Positions 7,885-15,547 of a stretch of DNA of 19,293 bases are shown here, in pieces. Position numbers and translations under genes: made by a program. The notes under the pieces are model-generated. The model had not been told where the DNA came from. It ran no database searches and worked only from the letters and a program-made list of their open reading frames with translations. Each line of letters opens with the position of its first letter. Position 1 is the stretch's first letter. Source of the stretch: Pseudomonadota bacterium (lineage in GTDB: Bacteria > Desulfobacterota > Desulfobulbia > Desulfobulbales > SURF-16); contig JAUVQZ010000023.1 of the NCBI GenBank assembly GCA_030597865.1, positions 1 through 19,293 on the forward strand, written 5' to 3'.

Positions 7885-8718
7885 TCAGAAGGAAATAGCG
7901 CCAGAATCATCCTGCCACACCCCAACCACGATGATACCGGCCTTGTCCGCCGCCTCAATTACCCTTTCAGCATCAAAGAGCAGGGATTGGCCCTTTTCGA
8001 CCGCCAGCACCTTGGCCTTGACCTCCTTCATCGACTCAATGGTCTGCAGGCCGATGGCGGGCAGGTCAAATCGAAAATCCTGATCCGGTTTACGCACCTT
8101 GACCACCACTGCCCTCTCGTGTCCCAAAGCACCACCGCGGCGGATAGCAGCATCAGTGCCCTCAATGGCCTCCACCGCCAAGACCGTCTGATCACGAACC
8201 ACCACACATTGGCCGATATCAAGATCACCAATGGCCTTGGCCATCCGAAAACCGAAACGAATATCGTTTTGCTGGCCTGCATCCGGTTTCTTCCTGGTCA
8301 AGACGCCCTGGGGAAAGAGGAGATCCTGCAGATAACAGGTGGACTCCAGAACCGTGACACCATCCTTCTCAAGCTCAGCGGCAATGGCCCGCAGGATGGC
8401 ATCATCCTGTTTGATATCAATCTTATTCCACAGGGTCAGCCCCCGCAGATCAGGAAAGATATCACGGAAGATTCTGGTCTTGGTGATGGTGCCTAAGAAA
8501 ACCGCCTCAGTGACACCCTGCTTTTTGAAAAATTTAAGAATTTTTCCAAGCTGGCCAAGCTTTACCCAACAAAACCCGTCAGCCAACTGGGCCAGATCAG
8601 AGTCAGTTTCTGCCCTATGCCCGGCAATATAGACCTTGCGGCCGGCCTTCTGGGCGGCCTGGCAAAAGAGGTGGGGGAATTGCCCCCCGCCGGCAATGAC
8701 ACCAATTTTTTCAATCAT
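7885..8718 (-). CDS. lpxI: UDP-2,3-diacylglucosamine pyrophosphatase LpxI
   Basis: This 277-residue protein of the LpxI (formerly DUF1009) family would hydrolyse UDP-2,3-diacylglucosamine to lipid X and UMP at the inner face of the cytoplasmic membrane. It replaces LpxH in alphaproteobacteria, deltaproteobacteria and others. Characteristic stretches are the N-terminal IGVIAGGGQFPHLF, FLGTITKTRIFRDIFPDLRG, KQDDAILRAIA, and the C-terminal region with VVVKVRKPDQDFRFDLPAIG. A GTG at 8721 is in frame directly before the ATG at 8718; I take the ATG. The start overlaps the end of lpxA by 8 bp, indicating translational coupling. lpxB, the next enzyme of the pathway, is not in the window. Confidence 0.9.
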   Translation of the reverse strand: MIEKIGVIAGGGQFPHLFCQAAQKAGRKVYIAGHRAETDSDLAQLADGFCWVKLGQLGKILKFFKKQGVTEAVFLGTITKTRIFRDIFPDLRGLTLWNKIDIKQDDAILRAIAAELEKDGVTVLESTCYLQDLLFPQGVLTRKKPDAGQQNDIRFGFRMAKAIGDLDIGQCVVVRDQTVLAVEAIEGTDAAIRRGGALGHERAVVVKVRKPDQDFRFDLPAIGLQTIESMKEVKAKVLAVEKGQSLLFDAERVIEAADKAGIIVVGVWQDDSGAISF

Positions 8719-9508
8719 CACTGCTTAAACGGGCAACATTGCGGCTTGAAACCTTGAAGAAATTGACCAGCCGCGCCACTGCGGCACAATCACCAAAATC
8801 TTTGACCACCTGGGCCAAGGCATCCTGGAGCAGAAGATCCTCTGTCTTGAAAATAACCATAAACGCCTTATTGAGATTACGAATATCCTCACTCGAGAAC
8901 CCTGCCCGCTTCAAACCAATGCGGTTAATGGAGCGAATCTGTAATTCATTGCGGATACCGGCCACAATAACGTATGGCGGGATATCAAGGCTGATACCGC
9001 TCATACCGCCGATATAGGCATACTCCCCAATGCGGACAAACTGATGAATAGCTGTCATGCCACCAATGGTGGCCCGATCACCCACCTCGACATGGCCACC
9101 CATGGTGGCGTTATTCACCATGATGACATGGTTGCCGATAATACAATCATGGGCCACATGGGTATAGGCCATAAAAAGATTATTACTGCCGATCATCGTT
9201 ACCCCGTGCCCCCCGGGAGTACCGAGGTGCATTGATGAAAATTCCCGGATATGGTTGTTGTCACCAATAATAAGCTGGGTTTTTTCGCCATGATACTTCA
9301 AATCCTGAGGAGGAAAGCCTATACAGGTAAAACTGCCGATGGTGTTATTCTTGCCAATGGTTGTCTGGCCGGAAATATGGGCGTGGGAGCTGACCACAGT
9401 TCCAGCATCGATCTTGACCCCGGCGTCAATGACCGCAAAGGGGCCGATCTCAACGGATGGGTCTAGTTCTGCTTTGCTGTCAATAATAGCAGTGGGATGG
9501 ATGGACAT
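8711..9508 (-). CDS. lpxA: UDP-N-acetylglucosamine O-acyltransferase LpxA
   Basis: This protein of about 265 residues catalyses the first lipid A step, transfer of a 3-hydroxyacyl chain from ACP to the 3-OH of UDP-GlcNAc, in the cytoplasm as a trimer. The N-terminal two thirds are hexapeptide repeats of a left-handed beta helix (IHPTAIID, VEIGPFAVID, TIGKNNTIGSF and so on). The catalytic-type His sits in THVAHDCIIGNHVIM, and the C-terminal helical domain (EDIRNLNKAFMVIF) is present. A TTG at 9523 would add five residues, but MSIHPTAIID from the ATG at 9508 matches the usual family start. It follows fabZ by 26 bp and overlaps lpxI. Confidence 0.95.
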   Translation of the reverse strand: MSIHPTAIIDSKAELDPSVEIGPFAVIDAGVKIDAGTVVSSHAHISGQTTIGKNNTIGSFTCIGFPPQDLKYHGEKTQLIIGDNNHIREFSSMHLGTPGGHGVTMIGSNNLFMAYTHVAHDCIIGNHVIMVNNATMGGHVEVGDRATIGGMTAIHQFVRIGEYAYIGGMSGISLDIPPYVIVAGIRNELQIRSINRIGLKRAGFSSEDIRNLNKAFMVIFKTEDLLLQDALAQVVKDFGDCAAVARLVNFFKVSSRNVARLSSDD

Positions 9509-9534
9509 TCTTCTTTTTTCCAATATGAGATTAA

Positions 9535-9981
9535 TTACGAAAAGGTAGCCATGAGATTGGCCTCTGCCGCCACAGCCCCATCAACACGGGCCTTGCACTC
9601 CATCTTGATGACCTTGCCCTTCCGACGGACAATGACTATATCGTAAACGATCTGATCGCCAGGAACCACCTTGCGGCGGAAGCGGGCCTTGTCAATGCCG
9701 GTAAAATAAACCAGGCTTTCCCCCACCCTTTCCTGCTCTGTTAGAAATGCCAACACAGCGCCGGCCTGGGCCATACCTTCGACAATGAGAACACCCGGCA
9801 TCACCGGCTCCACCGGAAAATGTCCCTGAAAAAAAGGCTCATTCATGGTGACATTTTTGATAGCGGTGATTTTTTCACCAGCCGTATAGTCCAGTACCCG
9901 ATCTATAAGGAGAAAGGGGTAGCGATGGGGAAGGAGGCGTAAAATTTCCAGAATATCAAGAGGGGGTGTCGGTTCACTCAT
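9535..9981 (-). CDS. fabZ: 3-hydroxyacyl-ACP dehydratase FabZ
   Basis: This is a hotdog-fold dehydratase of about 148 residues for fatty-acid elongation. It competes with LpxA and LpxD for 3-hydroxyacyl-ACP, which explains its usual place in lpx operons. The catalytic His is in LLPHRYPFLLIDRV and the catalytic Glu in GVLIVEGMAQAGA, with the FFQGHFPVEPVMPG loop between them. A TTG at 9993 is in frame, but a GGAG site lies 6 nt before the ATG at 9981 and overlaps that TTG, so the ATG is the better start. Length fits the family. Confidence 0.95.
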   Translation of the reverse strand: MSEPTPPLDILEILRLLPHRYPFLLIDRVLDYTAGEKITAIKNVTMNEPFFQGHFPVEPVMPGVLIVEGMAQAGAVLAFLTEQERVGESLVYFTGIDKARFRRKVVPGDQIVYDIVIVRRKGKVIKMECKARVDGAVAAEANLMATFS

Positions 9982-10014
9982 TATTGGCTCCAATATTTTA
10001 GGAAGGAATGTGTC

Positions 10015-11061
10015 TTAACTTTCGTTGTCGTGCTTCTTTTTTTCCAGGCTCATAAGTTTTTTGGTCAGCCCACGAACGTCTTTAACAAGTTGTGGCAGTT
10101 TTGAAAAGGCAGAACTTGCCCGGAGCCAGGTACGATGATCAATGGCAGGGTAGCCACCTACCACGCTCCCCCCTTTGACGCTACCGATAATCCCAGACTT
10201 GCCGGCCGCCATCACGCCATCCCCCACAGTGGCGTGATCCGTGACCGCCACCTGGCCACCGAGGACAACACCGCGGCCAAGGGTCGTACTGCCGGCAACG
10301 CCGCATTGGGCGACAAGCAAACATCCCTCGCCAATGGTGACGTTGTGGGCAACCTGAACGAGGTTATCGACCTTGACACCCTGCTTAATCACTGTCACAC
10401 CAAAGGTTGCCCGGTCCACGCAAGAGTTGGCACCGATCTCCACATCATCTTCCAAAATGACAATGCCTACATGGGGACGTTTGACGTGCCGGCCATGCTC
10501 ATCCTGAACATAGCCATAGCCATCACTGCCAATAACCGAGCCGCTTTGGACAATGACCCGATTGCCTATCTGGCAACCTGAACGAATTACCACATTGGCC
10601 ATAATGACAGCATCATTACCAATGACAACATCGTCGCCAATAACAACCCCAGCTTCAAGGGTCACCCGTTCTCCGATTTTGACATTATCGGCCAGCACCA
10701 CCAGGGGCCCGATGGAGACATGGTCAGGGATCTGACAACCTTGGCCAAGGTGGGCAGAGGTATGGACCCCTGTTGAGACAAAATCCTCCTCCAAAAACCT
10801 ACGATGAATGAGGGTGATGGCCAATGCCGGGTTCTTGACCCTAATGGCGGGCAGATCTGTTTCCACCCCCACGGGAACCACCACGGCACCGGCCGTGGTC
10901 TCAGACAACAGGGACGCCTGACTGCCTTTGAGCAAAAAACTGATATCATTTTTTGTAGCAGCCCTAAGGTCGGCAACCCCTGCCACGGCAATCTGGCCAT
11001 CACCTGCAACCTCACCTCCGACAAAGTCAGCCAGATCCTGGACACAAAAGTTTTTACTCAT
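10015..11061 (-). CDS. lpxD: UDP-3-O-(3-hydroxyacyl)glucosamine N-acyltransferase LpxD
   Basis: This protein of about 348 residues carries out the third lipid A step, N-acylation of the UDP-3-O-acyl-glucosamine. An N-terminal uridine-binding domain (residues 1 to about 100) is followed by a long series of hexapeptide repeats forming a left-handed beta helix. The catalytic-type His is in LVQVAHNVTIGEGCLLVAQ, and a short C-terminal charged helix (LTKKLMSLEKKKHD) ends the chain. Two ATGs stand in tandem at 11064 and 11061; the GGAG site is better spaced for the second. It is the first gene of the operon and begins only about 28 bp after the upstream gene's terminator T-tract. Confidence 0.95.
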   Translation of the reverse strand: MSKNFCVQDLADFVGGEVAGDGQIAVAGVADLRAATKNDISFLLKGSQASLLSETTAGAVVVPVGVETDLPAIRVKNPALAITLIHRRFLEEDFVSTGVHTSAHLGQGCQIPDHVSIGPLVVLADNVKIGERVTLEAGVVIGDDVVIGNDAVIMANVVIRSGCQIGNRVIVQSGSVIGSDGYGYVQDEHGRHVKRPHVGIVILEDDVEIGANSCVDRATFGVTVIKQGVKVDNLVQVAHNVTIGEGCLLVAQCGVAGSTTLGRGVVLGGQVAVTDHATVGDGVMAAGKSGIIGSVKGGSVVGGYPAIDHRTWLRASSAFSKLPQLVKDVRGLTKKLMSLEKKKHDNES

Positions 11062-11088
11062 CATTTCTCCAACCTATATTTTTTGCTC

Positions 11089-11133
11089 AAAAAAAAGAGG
11101 CGGAATCTCTCTACCGAGAGATTCCGCCTCTTT
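11089..11133 (-). terminator. Rho-independent terminator after the IHF/HU gene, facing lpxD
   Basis: An 18-bp perfect stem (arms 11094-11111 and 11116-11133) with a 4-nt loop is followed on the minus strand by a run of eight T. It closes the IHF/HU transcript, 23 bp after its stop codon. The T-tract ends about 28 bp before the lpxD start. Confidence 0.9.
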
Positions 11134-11156
11134 GACATCTTGGGGAGGGGCTGTGA

Positions 11157-11444
11157 TCAGTTGCTGGAATTTATACGATCTCGCAGAATTCCCGATGGTT
11201 TAAAGGTCACCACCCTCCTGGACTCGAGGATAAGCTCCTTACCGGTCTGGGGGTTTCTCCCCCGTCTGGAATTTTTTTCCTTGACGTTAAACTTGCCGAA
11301 ACCGCTGATAAGTAAATTCTCACCATTGGCCAGACAACCTTTTGTAACCTTCAAAAAGGCCTCAACCGTTTCTGCAGCCTCTGCCTTTGTCAAATTATGG
11401 GTCTGATACACCTTCTGAACAAGATCTGCCTTTGTCAAAGTCAT
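11157..11444 (-). CDS. ihfA: Nucleoid DNA-bending protein, IHF alpha-like (HU/IHF family)
   Basis: This 95-residue protein belongs to the HU/IHF family. It shows the N-terminal helix pair MTLTKADLVQKV...LTKAEAAETVEAFL, the turn SGFGKFNVKEKNSRRGRNPQTG with the intercalating Asn-Pro of the beta arm, and the C-terminal SRRVVTFKPSGILRDRI. The RRVVTF-x-P segment is closest to IHF alpha, but a homodimeric HU role cannot be excluded, and the partner IHF beta is not in the window. A strong GGGAGGG ribosome site lies 5 nt before the ATG. A terminator follows, and it is separated from pilC by 128 bp in which no convincing promoter was seen. Confidence 0.88.
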   Translation of the reverse strand: MTLTKADLVQKVYQTHNLTKAEAAETVEAFLKVTKGCLANGENLLISGFGKFNVKEKNSRRGRNPQTGKELILESRRVVTFKPSGILRDRINSSN

Positions 11445-11572
11445 TTTTCCCTCCCTATCACCAGGTCTGCCCCCAGGGGTACGAGTTTGTAAATTAATCT
11501 CTCAAAAAAGGGTATCTATTCCCGCCTGCCCTGTCCAGTAAAACCAATAAAAACATCAACATCTATTTATTA

Positions 11573-12781
11573 TCAGCCGACAACGGCTGCCATCTTAAAG
11601 ATCGGCAGATACATGGCAATAACAAGACCACCAATAAGACCACCCAGAAAAACCATCATTATTGGCTCAATGGCAGCGGTGAGGTTGTCCACGGCCTGAT
11701 CCACCTCTTCATCATAGAAGTCAGCGATTTTTTCCAGCATAACATCCAAGGCACCGGTGGACTCACCAACATTAATCATCTGCACCACCATACTGGGAAA
11801 AACCCCTGTTTCCTCTAACGGCTCAGCAATGGTTCTACCCTCAGTAATACTATCAGCCACCCTGACCACCGCCTGCTCTATAACCTTATTACCAGCGGTT
11901 CTGGCCACAACATTCAGAGACTCCAGGATAGGCACACCGCTCTGAATCATGGTCCCCAGGGTACGGGTAAATTTGGCCACCGCAATCCGACGCAAAAGGG
12001 TGCCGAGAACCGGGGCATTGAGCAACATACGGTCAATGGCAAAATGACCCTTTTCCGTGGCACGAATTTTTTTAAAGACAAAGCTTAGCGCAAACATGAT
12101 CCCTATGATGATGTACCATTGACTTTGGGCAAAGGCACTGGCGTCCACAACAAATTGCGTGAGGGGAGGTAATGCCTCCCCGAAATCCGCAAACATCTTT
12201 GAAAAAACCGGCACCACAAAGATCAAAATAACCGCCGTGATGATGAAGGAGATGGCCATACAGATGACCGGATAGGTCATGGCGCCTTTCACCTTTTTCT
12301 TCAAGGTCATATTTTTTTCCATGAAAACAGCAAGGCGCCGTAAAATGGTATCGAGAATACCACCGACCTCACCGGCATCAACCATATTACAGTAGAGGGT
12401 ATCAAAGGCCTTGTCGTGCTTCTTCATGGCATCGGCAAAGGTGGTACCGGTCTCCACATCCATCCGCACCTCGTTGAGCATCTTTTTAAAGGTGGGATTC
12501 TCCTGCTGGTTACCAAGGATCTCAAGACTCTGCACCAAAGGCAATCCGGCATCAATCATGGTGGAGAGCTGTCTGGTGAAGATAACTACATCCTTGCCAG
12601 TGACCTTGGGCTGAAAGATGGCGATATTTTCAAAAATATCCTTAGGCTTTTCTTTAAGGCTGGTGATAGTTATTCTGGTTTTTCTGAGCTGGGCCTCTGC
12701 GGCAGCCTCGGTGGGGGCGTCAATCTTCCCCTTCCGCTTTTCACCGTAGGAGTTGACCCCTTTATACAAATAAATTGGCAT
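11573..12781 (-). CDS. pilC: Type IV pilus inner-membrane platform protein PilC (GspF family)
   Basis: This 402-residue protein has the two-repeat T2SSF architecture. Each cytoplasmic repeat carries the signature helices: FTRQLSTMIDAGLPLVQSLEIL near residue 66 and FTRTLGTMIQSGVPILESLNVV near residue 270. Membrane segments lie at about 168-192, 219-236 and the C-terminus (PIMMVFLGGLIGGLVIAMYLPIF). The N-terminal PIYLYKGVNSYGEKRKGKIDA is typical of PilC/GspF. It would anchor the PilB/PilT motor ATPases and pilin polymerisation at the inner membrane. A ribosome site AGAGGTAA precedes the ATG. Other pil genes are absent, so PilC against GspF rests on sequence style alone. I favour PilC from the KVTGKDVVIFTRQ segment. 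Confidence 0.88.
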   Translation of the reverse strand: MPIYLYKGVNSYGEKRKGKIDAPTEAAAEAQLRKTRITITSLKEKPKDIFENIAIFQPKVTGKDVVIFTRQLSTMIDAGLPLVQSLEILGNQQENPTFKKMLNEVRMDVETGTTFADAMKKHDKAFDTLYCNMVDAGEVGGILDTILRRLAVFMEKNMTLKKKVKGAMTYPVICMAISFIITAVILIFVVPVFSKMFADFGEALPPLTQFVVDASAFAQSQWYIIIGIMFALSFVFKKIRATEKGHFAIDRMLLNAPVLGTLLRRIAVAKFTRTLGTMIQSGVPILESLNVVARTAGNKVIEQAVVRVADSITEGRTIAEPLEETGVFPSMVVQMINVGESTGALDVMLEKIADFYDEEVDQAVDNLTAAIEPIMMVFLGGLIGGLVIAMYLPIFKMAAVVG

Positions 12782-13097
12782 ATCTTACCTCTTTTTAGAC
12801 TTCAACCATGTGTAACCAGATGTTTTCTCAGGAGATCCTATAGGAAGATTCTCTGAAAAACAAGAATAATGAAGGTTACACTATCCCGCCCCCAACTATT
12901 TCCCACAACCAACACACCTGGGTGATCACCAGAACTTCTTCACTTTATCGTTGACAAGGTCACCCATACCAACTATTAAATATTTTTTTTCAATAAGAAA
13001 AACTCTCAAATGAGCTAAATACGTCAACCAGTCAATAATATTACTTTTCTGACGATTATTACAAGATTTTATAGCATTTTCTTTAAGGAGCTAAGTC
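12782..13097. other. 316-bp divergent intergenic region between pilC and the PxxKW gene
   Basis: No gene is seen here. The segment is AT-rich on its right side and holds a plus-strand promoter at 12951-12979. It also contains two perfect 10-bp palindromes, TCCTATAGGA (12836-12845) and GGTGATCACC (12921-12930), which could be operators. A weak minus-strand promoter-like pair (TTGTTT, 15 bp, TATAGG) overlaps the first palindrome and might serve pilC. The leader from about 12986 to 13097 is roughly 110 nt. Confidence 0.5.
12951..12979 (+). promoter_or_regulatory. Probable sigma70-type promoter of the PxxKW protein gene
   Basis: A consensus TTGACA at 12951-12956 is followed after 17 bp by TATTAA at 12974-12979 (4 of 6). 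The predicted start near 12986 leaves a leader of about 110 nt ending in a good AAGGAG ribosome site. Confidence 0.5.
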
Positions 13098-13364
13098 ATG
13101 GCAAAGGCGAACAAAATCAAGTCACCCCAAAACACCGAGCAGTATAGCAGTGGATTATTTAATCCTGTCGCTGAAAAATGTGATGGTTGCGATCGTATCA
13201 TTGAGGTCGACAACAGTAAATACTGTCAGACCTACGTCCTTCCAGAGGCCAAATGGAAACTTGGCATCTGCAATTTTGCCACCCACGTAAGACCAGAGAT
13301 CAAGGTTGTCAAAATCAAGGTCAATCCGCTCAAGGCTGCAAAACGCGCATCTGGCAAGGGGTAA
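13098..13364 (+). CDS. PxxKW-type cysteine-rich small protein
   Basis: This 88-residue protein has four cysteines: CDGCD, YCQT and GICNF. The PEAKW element lies between the third and fourth, which matches the PxxKW cysteine-rich family I recall from sulfate reducers and related Desulfobacterota. Its function is unknown to me; the Cys spacing suggests a bound metal (zinc or iron-sulfur). The flanks are Lys-rich (MAKANKIKS..., KVNPLKAAKRASGKG) and no signal peptide or membrane segment is present, so it should be cytoplasmic. It has its own promoter, an AAGGAG ribosome site 8 nt before the ATG, and a terminator 28 bp after the stop, so it is a single-gene unit. Confidence 0.8.
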   Translation: MAKANKIKSPQNTEQYSSGLFNPVAEKCDGCDRIIEVDNSKYCQTYVLPEAKWKLGICNFATHVRPEIKVVKIKVNPLKAAKRASGKG

Positions 13365-13390
13365 CAACTTTTCCTGATCACCTTACATAC

Positions 13391-13437
13391 CAAATAAAAA
13401 AGGCGCTTGTTTCAAAACAAGCGCCTTTTTTTATTTG
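13391..13437. terminator. Bidirectional terminator between the PxxKW gene and the convergent gene
   Basis: The stem GGCGCTTGT (13402-13410) pairs with 13417-13425 around a 6-nt loop, flanked by A6 and T7 and extended by CAAAT/ATTTG. The minus-strand gene's TAA stop (13431-13433) lies inside the T-tract. Confidence 0.9.
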
Positions 13438-13985
13438 GCAGTCGACCATTGAGAGCGAATAAACTCCTTATCTTCCAAAATCGCTCGAAACCTTTCATAG
13501 TTCTCGGCAAAATGTTTTGGGGCCGCACCATTTTCCATAATTTTGACGGCCACCGTCGACAATAAACTTTCTGATCTATCGTTTATGGCATTAAGCACCC
13601 TATCCATTACCTGTTGAGGTTTTGTCTCATAGGGCGGCAACTCTTTGCCCAGGGCTAATTCAACCAAGGTCCCATTAAGCGCCGGAATGAGTCTGATTAT
13701 CCTTGGCACATCATAAATATCTGCAACTCGCAAAAAATCCTCCTGCATTTCAGACGCAAGATCTGCCAAAATATCCCGCAAATCTTCCTCGTGCGCCACA
13801 TTCTCTTCACTGAAGAGAAGGCGCACATAGGGCGTCAACTCCTCCTGGGCAAGATTTTTTCTGCGGCATTCAGCAACCAGCCACTCAACCTGTATCTCAG
13901 GACTGCGGGCTATAAATGGCAAATAGTTTTGATACCATCGCCTGCCACGCCTCTCTTTTTTCTTTGACTCACAGCTCTGGCCCAT
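13431..13985 (-). CDS. Protein of unknown function overlapping the cheY-like gene
   Basis: I do not recognise this family. The open frame reaches a TTG at 14009; the first ATG, at 13985, gives 184 residues and is the more likely start. The product is soluble, mostly helical and charged, with a basic N-terminus (SKKKERRGRRW) and an acidic middle (FSEENVAHEEDLRDILADLASEM). No signal peptide or membrane segment is seen. Its start overlaps the end of the receiver gene by 17 bp, so the two were probably coupled in one transcript and may act together, for example as an output or target of the response regulator. If the receiver gene is truly frameshifted, ribosomes stopping at 14130 would no longer reach this start, so its translation may be affected. 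Confidence 0.7.
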   Translation of the reverse strand: MGQSCESKKKERRGRRWYQNYLPFIARSPEIQVEWLVAECRRKNLAQEELTPYVRLLFSEENVAHEEDLRDILADLASEMQEDFLRVADIYDVPRIIRLIPALNGTLVELALGKELPPYETKPQQVMDRVLNAINDRSESLLSTVAVKIMENGAAPKHFAENYERFRAILEDKEFIRSQWSTAK

Positions 13986-14369
13986 AATTTTCTCGGATAA
14001 TTTTATCAATGATGTATTTAAAATAATCTTTCGTGAAGGGCTTTGTCACATATTGACTTACACCTGCACGATAAGCCATCAAAATAGTATACAACTGGGC
14101 CTCGGCCGTCAATAATACAAAGGGGAGGGTCAAGGTCGCCTCTCATTGCCCCGCACCATCCTTAAAAGGTCCATGCCAGTTAGGCCGGGCATGGACCAGT
14201 CACAGAGAATGAGATTAACCTCGACTTCTTCAAGGACCTTAAGGGCGGGCTTAACGCCCGAGGCCTCATACATGTCGGCAAACCCCATTTCCTGTAAACG
14301 TTTAGCTATGATGCGTCGCATTATCTTAGAATCATCAACAATGAGGACGGAAATAAACTCGTAGGGCAT
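13969..14369 (-). pseudogene. CheY-like response regulator, interrupted by an apparent 2-bp insertion
   Basis: From ATG 14369 the frame gives a receiver domain start with Asp12, Asp13 and phospho-acceptor Asp57 (LILCDWSMPG), then stops at 14130-14132 after 79 residues, just after GNE. The rest of a CheY domain continues in another frame to a TGA at 13969-13971: LPFVLLTAEAQ, then AYRAGVSQYVTKPFTKDYF. Deleting two bases in the GAGAG run at about 14140-14144 joins the parts as ...RGNEATLTLPFVLLTAEA... The resulting 132-residue protein has Thr87 and Lys109, exactly the E. coli CheY numbering. The simplest reading is a slippage insertion of one GA unit, either a genuine mutation or a sequencing error. 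As it stands, the product would lack the last two strands and the essential Thr and Lys. Confidence 0.85.
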
Positions 14370-14463
14370 TACTGGTATCCTAACAACACAGACACGTATC
14401 GTCTTTTAGCAAGACATGAATAATCACGGGGGCATCTTTTAACAGGGTCTCAACAACCGATAT

Positions 14464-14478
14464 CTGCACGATGTGCAG
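14464..14478. promoter_or_regulatory. Dyad CTGCAC-GAT-GTGCAG in the divergent region
   Basis: A perfect 6-bp inverted repeat with a 3-bp spacer lies between the cheY-like gene (-) and the membrane-anchored protein gene (+). It is 43 bp upstream of the latter's -35 box. It could be an operator for either gene; this is inference only. Confidence 0.3.
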
Positions 14479-14521
14479 CATAATAGAAACAGCTGTACTC
14501 GCACACCAACCTTTTATACAA

Positions 14522-14550
14522 TTGACCCCTCAGAAAGGGTACTGTAAAAT
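14522..14550 (+). promoter_or_regulatory. Probable sigma70-type promoter of the membrane-anchored protein gene
   Basis: TTGACC at 14522-14527 (5 of 6) is followed after exactly 17 bp by TAAAAT at 14545-14550 (5 of 6). The predicted start near 14557 leaves a leader of about 70 nt. Confidence 0.65.
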
Positions 14551-14627
14551 AAAATCACCAGAAGACCTCCGTATGTCTCATACCCGGAGCTGATCACCAT
14601 ACATTCCAGACAAAGACCCCAATACCC

Positions 14628-15536
14628 ATGCCAAAGAAACCATCCTCCACACCTCTTCTGCCCATTATTATTATCCTTGCCGTTATTGCCAGTGGCCTTT
14701 TCTTTCTTTTCGAGCCTCAAAAAGAAGCTCCTGCCCCTCCAGTCTCACCCAAACAAGAAAACACCCTCCAATCCCCTACGGAAAAAGTAAAAACTTCCCC
14801 CAAAAGCTTCAGTGTCGAAAACAACGCACCTAGCCCATCCCCGGATGACCAGGAGATCCGTTTGCGTCTGGCACCCATGGAGGCCATGGTAACCAATCCA
14901 TGCCTTGAAACAACCCAGAGGCTCGATCTGTTCTTTGCCTATCTTGACGAACAGGAATATATTGAGAAATATCAATTTTCCCATGGCAGCAAGGAGATGA
15001 TCAGCAGCCTCATAAATACCCTCCTGGAATCACCCCCTGTCATAAATGGGAAAGGTCTTAATAATGCTGACATCATCCGCAACTCAGCCCATATTTACCG
15101 GACCTTGGGGGCACAAAACCTCACTATCCTTCTTAAGATCATTGTAAACGAAGCCGATCTCATGGAAGAAACCTGCAGACATTTCCATGCATGGCTCACC
15201 ATCTCAAGACAATGCCTTAACCACTCCTACCCCTTGCGTCCCAGCCTCGAGAATCTCTACGAATATGCCTCATTTATTTTGGAAACCACCGGAGGCAAGG
15301 CATACCTGGCACGCAGACAAGGCAGCCTCCGTCTCTTGGCCCAACATTACAGTGTGCTCATTGTCCACCAGGCAGAGCAACAAGGCCTTAACAAATACAA
15401 TATCAACCTAGCCTCACTTCTCCCTGATCTCATTGGCAACATGGAGGAGTCAGAAGAACTGGCAGAAAAAAACAGCTACCTTGCCTCCCTGTATGATATC
15501 CGTGAACAGCTCCCCAAAGCTGCCAGCCGTCAATGA
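14628..15536 (+). CDS. Membrane-anchored protein of unknown function
   Basis: This 302-residue protein has a short basic N-terminus (MPKKPSS), one hydrophobic segment at about residues 9-27 (LLPIIIILAVIASGLFFLF), a proline- and serine-rich linker to about residue 75, and a helical domain of about 225 residues. This is the layout of a single-pass protein with a periplasmic domain on a flexible tether. Uncleaved anchoring is likely because no clear signal-peptidase site follows the hydrophobic stretch. I recognise no family. The ribosome site is weak, but the promoter upstream is good. The TGA stop lies inside a small CCGTCA-A-TGACGG dyad and is followed by a long hairpin terminator. The neighbouring divergent receiver gene suggests, but does not show, a signalling link. 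Confidence 0.8.
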   Translation: MPKKPSSTPLLPIIIILAVIASGLFFLFEPQKEAPAPPVSPKQENTLQSPTEKVKTSPKSFSVENNAPSPSPDDQEIRLRLAPMEAMVTNPCLETTQRLDLFFAYLDEQEYIEKYQFSHGSKEMISSLINTLLESPPVINGKGLNNADIIRNSAHIYRTLGAQNLTILLKIIVNEADLMEETCRHFHAWLTISRQCLNHSYPLRPSLENLYEYASFILETTGGKAYLARRQGSLRLLAQHYSVLIVHQAEQQGLNKYNINLASLLPDLIGNMEESEELAEKNSYLASLYDIREQLPKAASRQ

Positions 15537-15547
15537 CGGTGGAGTCA

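Noticed and set aside
14120..14150. Programmed ribosomal frameshifting in the receiver gene
   Set aside because: No X-XXY-YYZ slippery heptamer is present, and the RF2-like CCT-TGA-C context would shift into the wrong frame. A 2-bp insertion explains the exact residue spacing better.
14380..14481. Short frame of 33 codons (MLHIVQISVVETLL...) just upstream of the cheY-like gene
   Set aside because: It has no ribosome site and overlaps the CTGCAC-GAT-GTGCAG dyad. Its length is within chance, though its stop lies close to the next start.
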